Shown: piece by piece, positions 21,421 to 30,352 of the stretch
How positions within the stretch are numbered: position 1 is the first letter of the stretch
Layout: every line of letters begins with the position of its first letter
Source of the DNA: Planctomycetota bacterium
GTDB lineage: Bacteria; Planctomycetota; Phycisphaerae; Phycisphaerales; UBA1924
DNA length: 64,000 bases
NCBI GenBank assembly: GCA_020831805.1
Contig: JAFIFX010000001.1
Span: 310,001-374,000, forward strand
Reading direction: 5' to 3'
Position numbers and translations under genes: made by a program
Notes under the pieces: model-generated
What the model was told of the DNA's origin: nothing
Database searches by the model: none
What the model saw: only the letters and a program-made list of their open reading frames with translations

Positions 21421-22251
21421 ATGCCGAACATCCATCCTACGGCGACGGTCGACGAAGCGGCCATGCTGGCCGACGATGTGGAGGTCGGGCCGTACACCAT
21501 CGTGTCCGGGCCGGTGACCATCGGACCCGGCGTGCGCCTGCTGGCGCGCGTCAGCATCCAGGGCCCGGCGACGATCGGGGCGGGAACCATCGTCTATCCC
21601 AACGCCTGCATCGGCTTCGAGCCACAGGATTACAAGTTCAAGCCCGGCATGGCGACCGCGGGCGTGACGATCGGGGAGGGCTGCCTGATCCGCGAGCATG
21701 TGACGGTGCACGCGTCGACGAGCGCGGAGAAGCCGACACGGATCGGTAACCGCGTGTTCATGATGGTCAATAGCCACGCGGGACACGACTGTGAGGTGCG
21801 CGACGAAGCGATCCTGGTGAACAACACCGCGCTGGCTGGGCACTGCGAGGTGCACGAGCGGGCGATCCTCTCCGGCGGAGTGATGCTGCACCAGTTCGGG
21901 CGTGTCGGGCGGCTTGCGATGTGTTCGGGGGGCTCCTTGCTGACCAACGATGTTCCGCCCTACTGCATGACGGCGATGCGGAACATGCTGGTGGGCCTGA
22001 ACCTGGTCGGGATGCGCCGGTCGGGCATGGACCGGGGCGAGATCGACGCGGTGCGCCGGGCGTACCGGGAGGTGTTCCGGCGCAACCCGCCGCGCAAGGA
22101 ACTGCTCGAACAGCTCAAGGAACGCGCCGAAACCAGCGAGGCGGTCAGCCACATACTCGAGTTCGTGCTCGCGACGAAGCGGTCGATCACGCCGGTGGGC
22201 GGGCACCGCTACCGCCTGGCCAGCAACGCCCCGGAGGAGTTCGACGAGTGA
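21421..22251 (+). CDS. lpxA: acyl-ACP--UDP-N-acetylglucosamine O-acyltransferase
   Basis: First enzyme of lipid A synthesis; 276 residues. The N-terminal two-thirds is a left-handed beta helix of hexapeptide repeats (VGPYTIVSGPVTIGPGVRLLARVSI). Family blocks include IGFEPQDYKFK, the catalytic His in NSHAGHDC, LAGHCEVHERAILSGGVMLHQF and DVPPYCMTAMRNMLVGLNLVGMRRSGM. The helical C-terminus starts at about 200. It implies an LPS-type outer membrane. It leads a rightward run; its stop overlaps the next start by 4 bases (GTGA). Confidence 0.92.
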   Translation: MPNIHPTATVDEAAMLADDVEVGPYTIVSGPVTIGPGVRLLARVSIQGPATIGAGTIVYPNACIGFEPQDYKFKPGMATAGVTIGEGCLIREHVTVHASTSAEKPTRIGNRVFMMVNSHAGHDCEVRDEAILVNNTALAGHCEVHERAILSGGVMLHQFGRVGRLAMCSGGSLLTNDVPPYCMTAMRNMLVGLNLVGMRRSGMDRGEIDAVRRAYREVFRRNPPRKELLEQLKERAETSEAVSHILEFVLATKRSITPVGGHRYRLASNAPEEFDE

Positions 22252-23165
22252 AACCGGCCGAACACACCGGCGCGGCGGCGGCTCCCGGCGACGGGGCGGC
22301 GCTGTGCGTGCTGGCCAGCGGCTCGTCGGGCAACTGCTCGGTCCTGGTGGCCAGACCGGACCCGTCCGGCCCCAGGCGTGTGGTGCTGATCGACGCGGGC
22401 CTCTCGCCACGGCGCACCGCGCGGCTCCTGCTCGAGCGGGGCATCCGCCCCGACGAGGTGGACGACATCGTCTTCACGCACCTGGACACGGACCACTGCC
22501 ACCCCGGCTGGCCCGCCGCGATCCGCCCCGGCGGCTGGCGGGCGCGATTGCGCATCCACCAGCGGCACCTGGGCCGCGCCGAACGGGCCGGGCTGCTGTG
22601 CCGGCATACCGAGCCGTTCGACGACCAACTGGCCCTGTGCGAGGGGCTCGACGCGGGCGTGTGCACCATGGCGCACGATAGCCTCGGCGTGGCGGCCTTC
22701 TGCTTCCGCATCGGGCCCGATGACCGCCGGACCTGCCTTGGTTACGCGACCGACCTCGGCCGCGCCACGGACGATCTGGTCGGCGCCCTGGCCGGAGTGG
22801 ACCTGCTGGCGATCGAATCGAACTACTGCCCGCGCCTCCAGCGGCTGTCGGACCGGCCCGAGTTTCTCAAGCGTCGGATCACCGGCGGCGCCGGGCACCT
22901 GAGCAACGCCGAGTCCGCGGAGGCCGTCGCGCGGATCGCGCCCGGCCGGGTGGTGCTCCTGCACCTCTCGCGGCAGTGCAACACCCCCGCGCTGGCAACG
23001 GCGGCGCACGAGCGCCACGGGCGTGCGGTCACCGTCAGCTCGCAGCACGCCGCAACGGCGTGGGTCCGGGCGCGGGCCGGCCAGGCCGTGCGGGCACCCG
23101 GCGCCGAGCCGATCGCCCCGGGACCATTCCAGACCGGGCTGTTCCAATCCACCGGGGCGGGCTGA
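22248..23165 (+). CDS. metallo-beta-lactamase-fold hydrolase
   Basis: 305 residues from GTG 22248, coupled to lpxA. It reads LCVLASGSSGNCSVLV at the start, as in YycJ/WalJ-type MBL proteins, and then THLDTDHCHPG, the metal-binding block in an HxDxDH form instead of the usual HxHxDH. Later metal ligands are plausible in YATDLG and AGHLSNAESAEAV and LLHLSRQCN. YycJ-like proteins are nucleases or related hydrolases, but the altered first motif makes function uncertain. It could be tied to envelope or nucleic acid processing. Confidence 0.75.
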   Translation: MKPAEHTGAAAAPGDGAALCVLASGSSGNCSVLVARPDPSGPRRVVLIDAGLSPRRTARLLLERGIRPDEVDDIVFTHLDTDHCHPGWPAAIRPGGWRARLRIHQRHLGRAERAGLLCRHTEPFDDQLALCEGLDAGVCTMAHDSLGVAAFCFRIGPDDRRTCLGYATDLGRATDDLVGALAGVDLLAIESNYCPRLQRLSDRPEFLKRRITGGAGHLSNAESAEAVARIAPGRVVLLHLSRQCNTPALATAAHERHGRAVTVSSQHAATAWVRARAGQAVRAPGAEPIAPGPFQTGLFQSTGAG

Positions 23166-23168
23166 CGC

Positions 23169-23939
23169 GTGGCCGGGCGGAACCCGTCCAGAGCGGGCGC
23201 GGGGCGTCCCTGGCTCGCCAGGGTGCTGGGGGGGCTGGCCTCGCTCGGGCCCGGGCGGGTGGTGACGGTCGAGGGCGTGCAGTACCGCGAGCGCCGACCG
23301 GGCGGGTGGCGCCCCGGGCTGGGTTCGGGCGAGCCCGGCGTGCGCGAGTACGAGGTGCGATTCCCGGGCGGCGACGCCCGTCGCCGCGCCCTGCGCATCC
23401 GCGCCACCCCGACACGCATCTATGACGACCTGACCCCCGATCCCCGCGCCGAGCTGGTCCGCAAGCTCAACGGCGTGGTGCGCCCGGGTGATCGCGTGTT
23501 GGAGCTCGGCTGCGGCACGGGAGCCGGCTCCCGGCATCTGGCGTACCTGGTCGGGCCGTCGGGCGGGGTGGTCGCGCTCGACCGCGACGGCGAGTCGATC
23601 CGGTTCGCCCGCCAGCGGTACCCGTCGGCGACCATCGGCTTCGAGCTTGGCTGGGTCGAGACGCTCTCGGGCGAGCTGGACGACGCGTTCGACGCGATGG
23701 TCGCGCTGGACCCCTTCCGAGACGATGACAACGCGCCCGAACGCCTGCGGACACTCGACGAGATCGTGCGTGTGCTGCGCCCCGGGGGGCACCTGCTCTG
23801 CGTCGGCACCACCGACGAGTCCGCCGAACGAGCCCGGGCGACGCTGGGCGAGCACACGCTCGATCCGGTGGGTTCGCCGGTCCGTGCGGCCGGGTGGCGG
23901 GCCTCGCTATGGGTCACGCCGTCGTCCAAGCCGCGCTAG
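23169..23939 (+). CDS. SAM-dependent class I methyltransferase
   Basis: 256 residues from GTG 23169, three bases after the previous stop. The Rossmann SAM site is RVLELGCGTGAGSRHLAYL (about residues 111-129), followed by VVALDRDGESIRFARQR (motif II) and DAFDAMVALDPF (motif IV) and a typical VLRPGGHLLCVG. The first 85 residues are basic and unlike common families. Substrate unknown; small-molecule or lipid methylation is as likely as nucleic acid. Same transcript as lpxA and rsfS. Confidence 0.8.
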   Translation: MAGRNPSRAGAGRPWLARVLGGLASLGPGRVVTVEGVQYRERRPGGWRPGLGSGEPGVREYEVRFPGGDARRRALRIRATPTRIYDDLTPDPRAELVRKLNGVVRPGDRVLELGCGTGAGSRHLAYLVGPSGGVVALDRDGESIRFARQRYPSATIGFELGWVETLSGELDDAFDAMVALDPFRDDDNAPERLRTLDEIVRVLRPGGHLLCVGTTDESAERARATLGEHTLDPVGSPVRAAGWRASLWVTPSSKPR

Positions 23940-23947
23940 AGTGGCCC

Positions 23948-24421
23948 ATGCCCCAAGGACCGCGATCGGACTCGCCCAACCCATCCAATCCATCCCGCCG
24001 CGCCGGCGCCTCGGCCTCAGAGCAGCCCGGTGTGCTCGACCGCGACGGGGCCCGGTCCTTCGCGGCCGCCCTGGCCCGCTCGCTACTCGACGACAAGTGC
24101 GACGATGTCCGGATCCTGGACATCGCGGACCTGACGACGGTGACGGCGTGCCTCGTGATCGGCACGGGCACCTCCGATCGGCAGATGCGCGCCGCGCTCA
24201 AGAACCTGGAAGAGGCGGCGGACCGCTTCGGGTCCAAGCCGATGAGCGTTTCCGCCGACGACAACGCGACCTGGCTGCTGGCCGACTATGTGGATGTGGT
24301 AGTCCACCTGTTCGAGCCGAACGCCCGCGCGTACTACGACCTTGAGTCGATGTGGTCGGACGCGGGCGAGATCCAGCCCGAGCCGCCGAAACGCCAGACC
24401 GACGGGAACCGGGCGTCATGA
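23948..24421 (+). CDS. rsfS: ribosomal silencing factor RsfS
   Basis: 157 residues; RsfS (YbeB/Iojap) binds ribosomal protein L14 and blocks subunit joining under starvation. Characteristic stretch: DDVRILDIADLTTVTACLVIGTGTSDRQM and WLLADYVDVVVHLFEPNARAYYDLESMW. A disordered Ser/Pro-rich N-terminal tail of about 30 residues and a similar C-terminal tail extend the usual 110-120 residue core. It overlaps aroB by 4 bases (ATGA). Confidence 0.92.
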   Translation: MPQGPRSDSPNPSNPSRRAGASASEQPGVLDRDGARSFAAALARSLLDDKCDDVRILDIADLTTVTACLVIGTGTSDRQMRAALKNLEEAADRFGSKPMSVSADDNATWLLADYVDVVVHLFEPNARAYYDLESMWSDAGEIQPEPPKRQTDGNRAS

Positions 24422-25605
24422 ACGCCCGGTCGGTGCGTGTGGACCTCGGGGAACGCTCCTACACGGTGCACATCGGTCCCGGCGCGCTGCTCAGCGTGCC
24501 GGACGAGATCCGGCGTTCGCTGGGCGAGCGTCCCACGCGCGCGTTCGTGGTCCATGACGCTGGCGTGCCGCAGGTCTACTGCGACGAGTTGTGCGCCGCC
24601 CTGCGCGGGGCGGGCCTGGACCCGACCGTCCGCGACATCACCCCCACGGAACACGCCAAGTCGATGGACACCCTGACGGGCGTCCTGCGCGACCTGGGCG
24701 CTTCCGGCCACAGCCGGGCCGATCCGGTCGTCGCGCTGGGCGGGGGGATCACCGGCGACCTGGCGGGGTTCGCGGCCGCGTGCTACCAGCGGGGCGTGCC
24801 GGTCGTGCAGTGCCCCAGCACCCTGCTGTCGATGGTCGACGCCTCCGTGGGCGGCAAGACCGGGGTGAACCTGCTCGTACCGGCGCCGGGCGGCGAACGC
24901 CTGCTCAAGAACATGGTCGGCGCGTTCCACCAGCCGCTGGCGGTCGCGGCGGACACCCGCCTGCTCGATTCGCTCGACGACCGGCAGCGCCGGTCGGGCA
25001 TGGCCGAGTGCGTCAAGCACGCGATGATCGCGTACGGCGTGACGGGGGCGGACCTGCTCAGCGAGACGCGGGCGGTCCTGCCGGCCGTCCTGGCCGGAGA
25101 GCGGGATGCCACGGACCGGCTCATCGAGCGATCGGTGGCGCTCAAGGGCGAGGTGGTGCGCCGCGACGAGCGCGAGTCGCTCGGCGGCGCCGGCGGCGCG
25201 GGCGGGATGCGCATGCTGCTCAACCTCGGGCACACCTTCGGGCACGCGATCGAGACGATCCCGCACCTGACGCCGGACCCGGCCTTTCCCGAAATGGCCC
25301 CGCTGCTCCACGGGGAAGCGGTGGCGCTGGGCATGGTCGCCGCGTGCCGGTGCGCCGAGGCGGCGGGCAAGTGCGACGCGTCCCTCGGCGACGAACTCGT
25401 CGGGCTGCTGGACACCATCGGCCTGCCGACGCGGGTCGCCGGGCTGCCCGAGGACGACGAGATCATCGCGCGGATGGGCTCGGACAAGAAGGCCGCCGGC
25501 GGGGTGGGCCGGCTGGTTCTGCCCGTCGGACGGGGACGATGCGAGGTCACCGTTTCGCCGGACGGGTCATGGATCCGCGCAGGCCTGAAGGCGATCCGCG
25601 GCTGA
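24418..25605 (+). CDS. aroB: 3-dehydroquinate synthase
   Basis: Second step of the shikimate pathway, NAD- and metal-dependent. 395 residues. Blocks seen: VVALGGGITGDLAGFAA (NAD binding), PSTLLSMVDASVGGKTGVN, KNMVGAFHQP, GMAECVKHAMI, the metal ligands in NLGHTFGHAIE and LLHGEAVALGM, and SDKKAAGG. A Gly/Ala insert lies at about 259-264. It is the last gene of the tightly packed lpxA-MBL-methyltransferase-rsfS-aroB run. Confidence 0.95.
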   Translation: MNARSVRVDLGERSYTVHIGPGALLSVPDEIRRSLGERPTRAFVVHDAGVPQVYCDELCAALRGAGLDPTVRDITPTEHAKSMDTLTGVLRDLGASGHSRADPVVALGGGITGDLAGFAAACYQRGVPVVQCPSTLLSMVDASVGGKTGVNLLVPAPGGERLLKNMVGAFHQPLAVAADTRLLDSLDDRQRRSGMAECVKHAMIAYGVTGADLLSETRAVLPAVLAGERDATDRLIERSVALKGEVVRRDERESLGGAGGAGGMRMLLNLGHTFGHAIETIPHLTPDPAFPEMAPLLHGEAVALGMVAACRCAEAAGKCDASLGDELVGLLDTIGLPTRVAGLPEDDEIIARMGSDKKAAGGVGRLVLPVGRGRCEVTVSPDGSWIRAGLKAIRG

Positions 25606-25762
25606 ACACGATCGCAATGTGAGCCGACACAATCGAAAACATGCGGCGTTTTCCTTCCCCCGGATCCGGCGACCGAAGTGCCGCTGAAGACGAAACTTGG
25701 AGGTTTTGCGTTATCGGAGCCGAACAAGATTCGGGCGGCGTTCGTCGCCCGAGGGCACCCCA

Positions 25763-27109
25763 ATGCGCACCATCGCGATCATCAACCAGAAGGGCGGTTG
25801 CGGAAAAACGACCAGCGCGATCAATGTCAGCGCCGGGCTGGCGAAGCGCGGGTTCCGCACGCTGCTGGTGGATCTGGACCCCCAGTCGCACTGCGCCGCC
25901 GGCCTGGGCGTGCCCGAGGACCGGATCGACCTGGATGTGTCCGATGCCCTGCGGGCCCCCGACGATGCGGCATTGGACCGCGACCGGCTCTTGTGGCGGA
26001 TCGGGCGTGGGTTCGACCTGCTGCCCAGCCGCATGAAGCTGGCCGGGCTGGAGGCGGCCCGGGGCGGGCTGGCGGACATGGACCAGCCGCAGAACCGGCT
26101 CGCCACCGTGCTGGAGCGCCTGACCCGCGACGACAAGGAACCGGGCGACGACGAACCCGGGCGGCGCTACGACGCCGTCGTGATCGACTGCCCCCCCTCG
26201 ATCGGCCTGCTCAGCTACAACGCCCTGGCCGCGTCGGGCGAGGTGATCATCCCGGTCGAGACGAGCTTTTTCTCGCTGCGGGGCGCGGGCAAACAGATCC
26301 AGACCGCCCGCTCGGTGACGCGCCATGTGGGCGCGAGCACGCGGGTGCGTTTGCTGGCGACGATGTACGACCCCGCCCTGCCGCTGGCGCGCGACCTGCT
26401 CGACGACCTGCGCGACCGGTTCGGGGCGGCGGTGATCCCCACCGTGATCCGTCTGGACCCGGAGGTGAAGGAGGCCGCCTCGTTCGGCCGCCCGGTCGAG
26501 GACCACGCCCCGGGCTCGATGGGGGCCGAGGACTACGCCTCGCTGTGCGAGTGGCTGATCGAGCACGCCGAGATCGACCGGCCCGAGCCGGGCGCCGACG
26601 AACAGGGCCTGCTGCGTCCCGAACTGTGCGTGCCGGAGCCGACCCTGGCCGGAACCGCAGGCCTGTCACGCGCTCAGGAGATGGCCATGAAGGCCGCGAC
26701 GATGGTCCAGGCCCGCTCCGGACCCCGCCGGTCGCTCATGCCGCAGAAGACCGTGGCGATCGAGCTGGTCGAGGACCCCGAGCCCGTCGAGACACAACCG
26801 GAACCCGACCCGGGGAAAATCCGCCACTTGTGGGGGTGCCGGGCGGTGGCCGGGGGCCTCCTCTTTGTTCAGCCTTGCGCGGGTGTTCGGTCTGTAGCGG
26901 TTGCGGGATCATTTAATGAGTGGAATCCCTCTCAAGGGGGGATGACGAAGCGGTCCGAACTGGGTATCTTCGAGTGGCGGGCCGAACTCCCGCCCGGGCG
27001 GTACGAATACCGCCTGGTCATCGACGGGGTCTGGCAGTGTGACCCGTACAATCCGGCCCGTATCGACAACGGGCTCGGGGGCGAGAACAACCTCGCGGTG
27101 GTCGGCTGA
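25763..27109 (+). CDS. ParA-family ATPase fused to a CBM48/AMPK-beta-like glycogen-binding domain
   Basis: 448 residues from ATG 25763 (MRTIAIINQKGG). Residues 1-270 form a ParA/Soj ATPase: deviant Walker A KGGCGKTT (10-17), VDLDPQSH, Walker B VVIDCPPSIGLLSYNAL, and PVETSFFSLRG. A linker of about 90 residues follows. Residues 369-448 read VRSVAVAGSFNEWNP, IFEWRAELPPGRYEYRLVID and DPYNPARIDNGLGGENN, the signature of the E-set carbohydrate-binding module 48 found in AMPK-beta and glycogen-branching enzymes. The DNA at the join (about 26860-26940) is lower in GC than the ATPase part. ParA proteins position cargo on DNA or membrane; the added domain suggests storage-granule or glycogen cargo, which is inference. 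Confidence 0.85.
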   Translation: MRTIAIINQKGGCGKTTSAINVSAGLAKRGFRTLLVDLDPQSHCAAGLGVPEDRIDLDVSDALRAPDDAALDRDRLLWRIGRGFDLLPSRMKLAGLEAARGGLADMDQPQNRLATVLERLTRDDKEPGDDEPGRRYDAVVIDCPPSIGLLSYNALAASGEVIIPVETSFFSLRGAGKQIQTARSVTRHVGASTRVRLLATMYDPALPLARDLLDDLRDRFGAAVIPTVIRLDPEVKEAASFGRPVEDHAPGSMGAEDYASLCEWLIEHAEIDRPEPGADEQGLLRPELCVPEPTLAGTAGLSRAQEMAMKAATMVQARSGPRRSLMPQKTVAIELVEDPEPVETQPEPDPGKIRHLWGCRAVAGGLLFVQPCAGVRSVAVAGSFNEWNPSQGGMTKRSELGIFEWRAELPPGRYEYRLVIDGVWQCDPYNPARIDNGLGGENNLAVVG

Positions 27110-27160
27110 CCGCCGCGCCCGGCCCGGACGGCCGGTGGGACCCGAGCGGAGGCTCGAACG

Positions 27161-28633
27161 ATGGACCGCAACGACCCCCCAGGCCCAGCCGACCCACGCA
27201 ACACGGACAACCCGACCCGTCCCTCGATCCGACTCACCGGCACGGAACAGTCCGAGCACGACGCGCTCGCCGAGTTGTTCCTGGGCGATGCGCCCTTCGC
27301 ACCACCACCGATGAAAACCGGCGAATCACGCGAGCGGCCGGCCGAGCCCCCTGCTGCACGCGGCCGCTATGAGGGCAGCGCCGTGCGGGCCGAACGCGCC
27401 GCCCCGCTCGACGAGATGGGGTCCGACGAGCGCCCCGTGACGGAACTGGTCATCCTCGGCCACCTGCCGGTGCGGGCGTCGCTGTGGGTCCGCCACTACG
27501 CGTGCCTCTCGGCGCGCAAGCGGTCGGAGACAGTGTCGCTGGTGCGGGCCGCGGGCGGATCGGTCTCGATCGATGTGATCACCGGGCACGAGCCGGCGGA
27601 GATCGAGCCGGTCGAGTCGATCCAGGACGGCGTGACGATCGCCCGGTCCGCTTCGACCCGCGTGATCCTGCGCGTGGACGAGACGGTCGAGCCCGAGCTG
27701 CTCGAGCGTGAGGGCGTGGACGAGGTGACGATCCTGACCGGCGCGGACGAGGCGGCGGTGGTCGCGTCGTACCGGCTGATCAAGACGCTGGTCGCCGGGC
27801 TGGACGACCGGCTGGACCCCGAGGCCGCCCCGCTGGTGCGCGTCGCGGTGATGGGCAACCCCGGGCCGGAGATCGCCGCGGCGTGCGCAAAGATCGAGCG
27901 GGCCTGCCTCGCGTTCCTGGACCGACCCGTCGAAGTGCTCGACGCCTCGGGCCGCATCGACGCGACGGGGACGGTCACGGTCTGCCGCACCGACGCGCCC
28001 CACGCGACCGACGAGGTGCTCGACGCCCTGCTGGATCGCCCGACGCTGGCGGGCGCGCCCGCCGCATCGCTGCGTCTGGCGGACGACGACCACCGCGATG
28101 ACGCCGACGCGGTTGCGATGCCCGAGGTCGTGGTCATGCCCGGCGTGGGCCGCGTTGCAAGACCGGCGTCCGAGGCGATCGAAGCGCCAGCCGAGGAGCC
28201 GCCGCCCGTCGAGGACCGCATCATCGAGCCGAAGTTCCGCCTGGGCGAGCCGCTGGCCTGCCTGATCGAAGGGCTCGATCCGATCGAGGCGCGATGCCCC
28301 GGCGCCCCGGGTGTGGAACTGGCCCGCGATCACGAGGGCCGCCTCCACGCGGTGGCCACGGACGACCGCGGCGCGGGCGACGCCGTGGCGTCGCTGCTGG
28401 CCGCCTGCGCGTGGGCGCGGGCCAACCTGTCACTGCTGATCCGCGCCGAGGCGGGCATCACGATCCCTGCGGCCGACCGGTACGAAGACTCCGACGCGGT
28501 GCTGCACCTGCTGGCCCGGCGTCCGAGCGCCGCCCGGGCGGTCCTCGACACCCAGGTGCGCGTCTACGCCCTGGCCTCCGTCATCCTGGACGGGGAAGAG
28601 ATCATGGTGGCCACCCCGCTGAACGAGGGCTGA
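27161..28633 (+). CDS. unknown protein, distantly MinD/FlhG-like without a P-loop
   Basis: 490 residues, 51 bases after the ParA fusion and probably cotranscribed. The first 80 residues are disordered and Pro/Arg-rich. Residues about 95-290 alternate strands and helices: ELVILGHLPVRASLWVRHYA, DEVTILTGADEAAVVASYRLIKTLV and VRVAVMGNPGPEIAAACAKIERACLAFL, which resemble the C-terminal half of MinD/FlhG ATPases. I see no Walker A. The C-terminal part (about 355-490) is another alpha/beta segment. It may be a non-catalytic partner of the neighbouring ParA, but this is only inferred from adjacency and fold impression. Confidence 0.6.
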   Translation: MDRNDPPGPADPRNTDNPTRPSIRLTGTEQSEHDALAELFLGDAPFAPPPMKTGESRERPAEPPAARGRYEGSAVRAERAAPLDEMGSDERPVTELVILGHLPVRASLWVRHYACLSARKRSETVSLVRAAGGSVSIDVITGHEPAEIEPVESIQDGVTIARSASTRVILRVDETVEPELLEREGVDEVTILTGADEAAVVASYRLIKTLVAGLDDRLDPEAAPLVRVAVMGNPGPEIAAACAKIERACLAFLDRPVEVLDASGRIDATGTVTVCRTDAPHATDEVLDALLDRPTLAGAPAASLRLADDDHRDDADAVAMPEVVVMPGVGRVARPASEAIEAPAEEPPPVEDRIIEPKFRLGEPLACLIEGLDPIEARCPGAPGVELARDHEGRLHAVATDDRGAGDAVASLLAACAWARANLSLLIRAEAGITIPAADRYEDSDAVLHLLARRPSAARAVLDTQVRVYALASVILDGEEIMVATPLNEG

Positions 28634-28640
28634 GGCCCGC

Positions 28641-29252
28641 TTAGCGGGACCGACGCAGACCCAGCAGGCCCAACGCGCCGAATCCGATCAGCACACCCGG
28701 CGCGGGGATCGATGCGATCGTGATGCGGAAGGTCGCGTCGTTGTAGTCCTCGTCGCTGTACGGCAGCCGGAGGTCTTCGACCGCGAAGAAACCCGTTGGC
28801 GCATCGAAGAGGAACTGGGCGTGATCGCCCGGCAGATCGGTGAAGAAGCCCTGCCCCGCGACGCGCGAGGGGCTGAGGAGCATGTAGCCGAAGTGCAGCA
28901 CCTCGCCGAGGCGATAGACGCCGGGCAGCGTGACCGTGTCGCCGATCGTCGAGGTCTTGTTATTGAATAGCACCATGCCGTCGCCGGCCTCCGGGACCGG
29001 CGTCGTAATGCCGAACTCATCAGGGCCGGCGCCGCGGAACAGCAGCTCGCCCGTGTACCCTGCGTCGCTGCCGAGGAACTCGACGGTGACCACCGCATGG
29101 TCCTCCCAGACGATCACCGGCGTGCCAACGCCGGCGCGGCCCTGGTCGGCGACGATCGAACCGCAGGCTCCGGCGGCTGCGATCGCGAGCAACGCCGCCG
29201 CGCTGAACGGTACGGGTAAGACGATCAAACGACGGGCGGGTGTGGTGTTCAT
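28641..29252 (-). CDS. secreted protein with PEP-CTERM-like tail
   Basis: 203 residues from ATG 29252 (MNTTPARRLIVLPVPF), with a signal peptide ending about AGACG. The body resembles DUF4114-type domains: EDLRLPYSDEDYNDATFRITI near the end, where a Ca-binding-like Asp/Glu cluster sits. The sorting tail is IPAPGVLIGFGALGLLGLRRSR, again Pro-Ala-Pro instead of Pro-Glu-Pro. It is convergent with the previous gene; the stop lies in the loop of a small CCCGC/GCGGG hairpin (28636-28648). Confidence 0.8.
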   Translation of the reverse strand: MNTTPARRLIVLPVPFSAAALLAIAAAGACGSIVADQGRAGVGTPVIVWEDHAVVTVEFLGSDAGYTGELLFRGAGPDEFGITTPVPEAGDGMVLFNNKTSTIGDTVTLPGVYRLGEVLHFGYMLLSPSRVAGQGFFTDLPGDHAQFLFDAPTGFFAVEDLRLPYSDEDYNDATFRITIASIPAPGVLIGFGALGLLGLRRSR

Positions 29253-29555
29253 GTGTGTCGTGTCCGTGTGATGGCGATGCAGGACCGTTCGGCGGCGATC
29301 CGCCTGGAAACCCGGCCCGGCTGTGCAGTGTCCGAAACGCCCGCGGCCAATGCCAGCGGGCGCAGACGGACGCTTGTGGATTCCGCGGGCATGCGGTGCT
29401 GTGCGGCCGGGTGCGATGGGTATCGGACCCACAGCATCCGTTTGCCGACCGGCACGGGGGATGATCACAGGGCACGATCAATGTGACCACGAAGCATGCA
29501 GAGAGTTTGCCCCGTGGTCACACGATCCGCATCCGAATGGCAAACGACCCTTCGC
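29253..29555. other. 303-base intergenic stretch
   Basis: I see no convincing gene. It should hold the promoter of the leftward secreted-protein gene and the 3' end of scoA. The one structure is a perfect 10-bp inverted repeat, TGTGACCACG (29482-29491) and CGTGGTCACA (29513-29522), with a 21-base spacer, 34 bases past the scoA stop. It may be a weak transcription stop or a binding site. Confidence 0.4.
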
Positions 29556-30287
29556 TTACTTGTCCCGCACCGTCCGCTGCTCGATCCGCTTCTCCGCCTT
29601 GGTCACCACGAACCGGTCCACGAAGTTGCCCGGCGTGTGGATGTCGTCGGGGTCCAGGGCGCCCAGCGGGACGACCTCCTTGACCTCGGCGATGCAGTAC
29701 TTCGCGGCGGTGGCCATCTCGGGGTTGAAGTTCCGCGCGGTGCGCCGGTAGATCAGGTTGCCGAACTCGTCGGCCTTCCAGGCCTTGACCAGGGCCAGGT
29801 CGCCGAACAGGCCCGATTCCATGACGAACTCGCGTTCCTGGCCGCCGTTGGGCGTGGCGAACGAGCGGACCTCCTTGCCCTCTGCGACGACGGTGCCCAC
29901 GCCGGTGGCGGTGTAGAAGGCCGGGATGCCCGCGCCCCCGGCACGCACCCGCTCGGCCAGCGTGCCCTGGGGGTTGAACTCGACCTCCAGCTCGCCGGCC
30001 AGGAACTGGCGGGCGAACTCGTCGTTCTCGCCGACATAGCTGGAGATCATCTTGCGGATCTGCTTGGTCTGCAGCAGCAGGCCCAGGCCCCAGTCGTCCA
30101 CGCCCGCGTTGTTGGACACGCAGGTGATGTCCTTCACGCCCGAGTCACGCAGGGCGATGATGAGCTGCTCGGGGATGCCGCACAGCCCGAACCCCCCCAC
30201 CATGCACATCATGCCGTCCTGGAGGATCCCCCGCTCTCGGAGGTCGGCGAAGCACTCGGCGGGGGTCTGGCATTGTTTTCGGGCCAT
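29556..30287 (-). CDS. scoA: succinyl-CoA:3-ketoacid CoA-transferase subunit A-like
   Basis: 243 residues with AAGGA before ATG 30287. Family blocks: [13 protein letters not shown] (CoA-binding glycine loop), [46 protein letters not shown] and [21 protein letters not shown]. It would transfer CoA to acetoacetate or similar ketoacids together with a B subunit carrying the catalytic Glu. No scoB lies on either side: the neighbours are a secreted protein and a divergent regulator. B must be elsewhere or the protein has another partner. Confidence 0.9.
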   Translation of the reverse strand: MARKQCQTPAECFADLRERGILQDGMMCMVGGFGLCGIPEQLIIALRDSGVKDITCVSNNAGVDDWGLGLLLQTKQIRKMISSYVGENDEFARQFLAGELEVEFNPQGTLAERVRAGGAGIPAFYTATGVGTVVAEGKEVRSFATPNGGQEREFVMESGLFGDLALVKAWKADEFGNLIYRRTARNFNPEMATAAKYCIAEVKEVVPLGALDPDDIHTPGNFVDRFVVTKAEKRIEQRTVRDK

Positions 30288-30352
30288 GGGTCGGGATCCT
30301 TTTGGGTAATCCCATCACACGCGGGGGGTCGAGTCAAGCCCGTGGATGGCAT

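Noticed and set aside
29482-29522. CRP-type operator (TGTGA/TCACA)
   Set aside because: The half-sites are 31 bases apart instead of 6, and the place is downstream of a gene.
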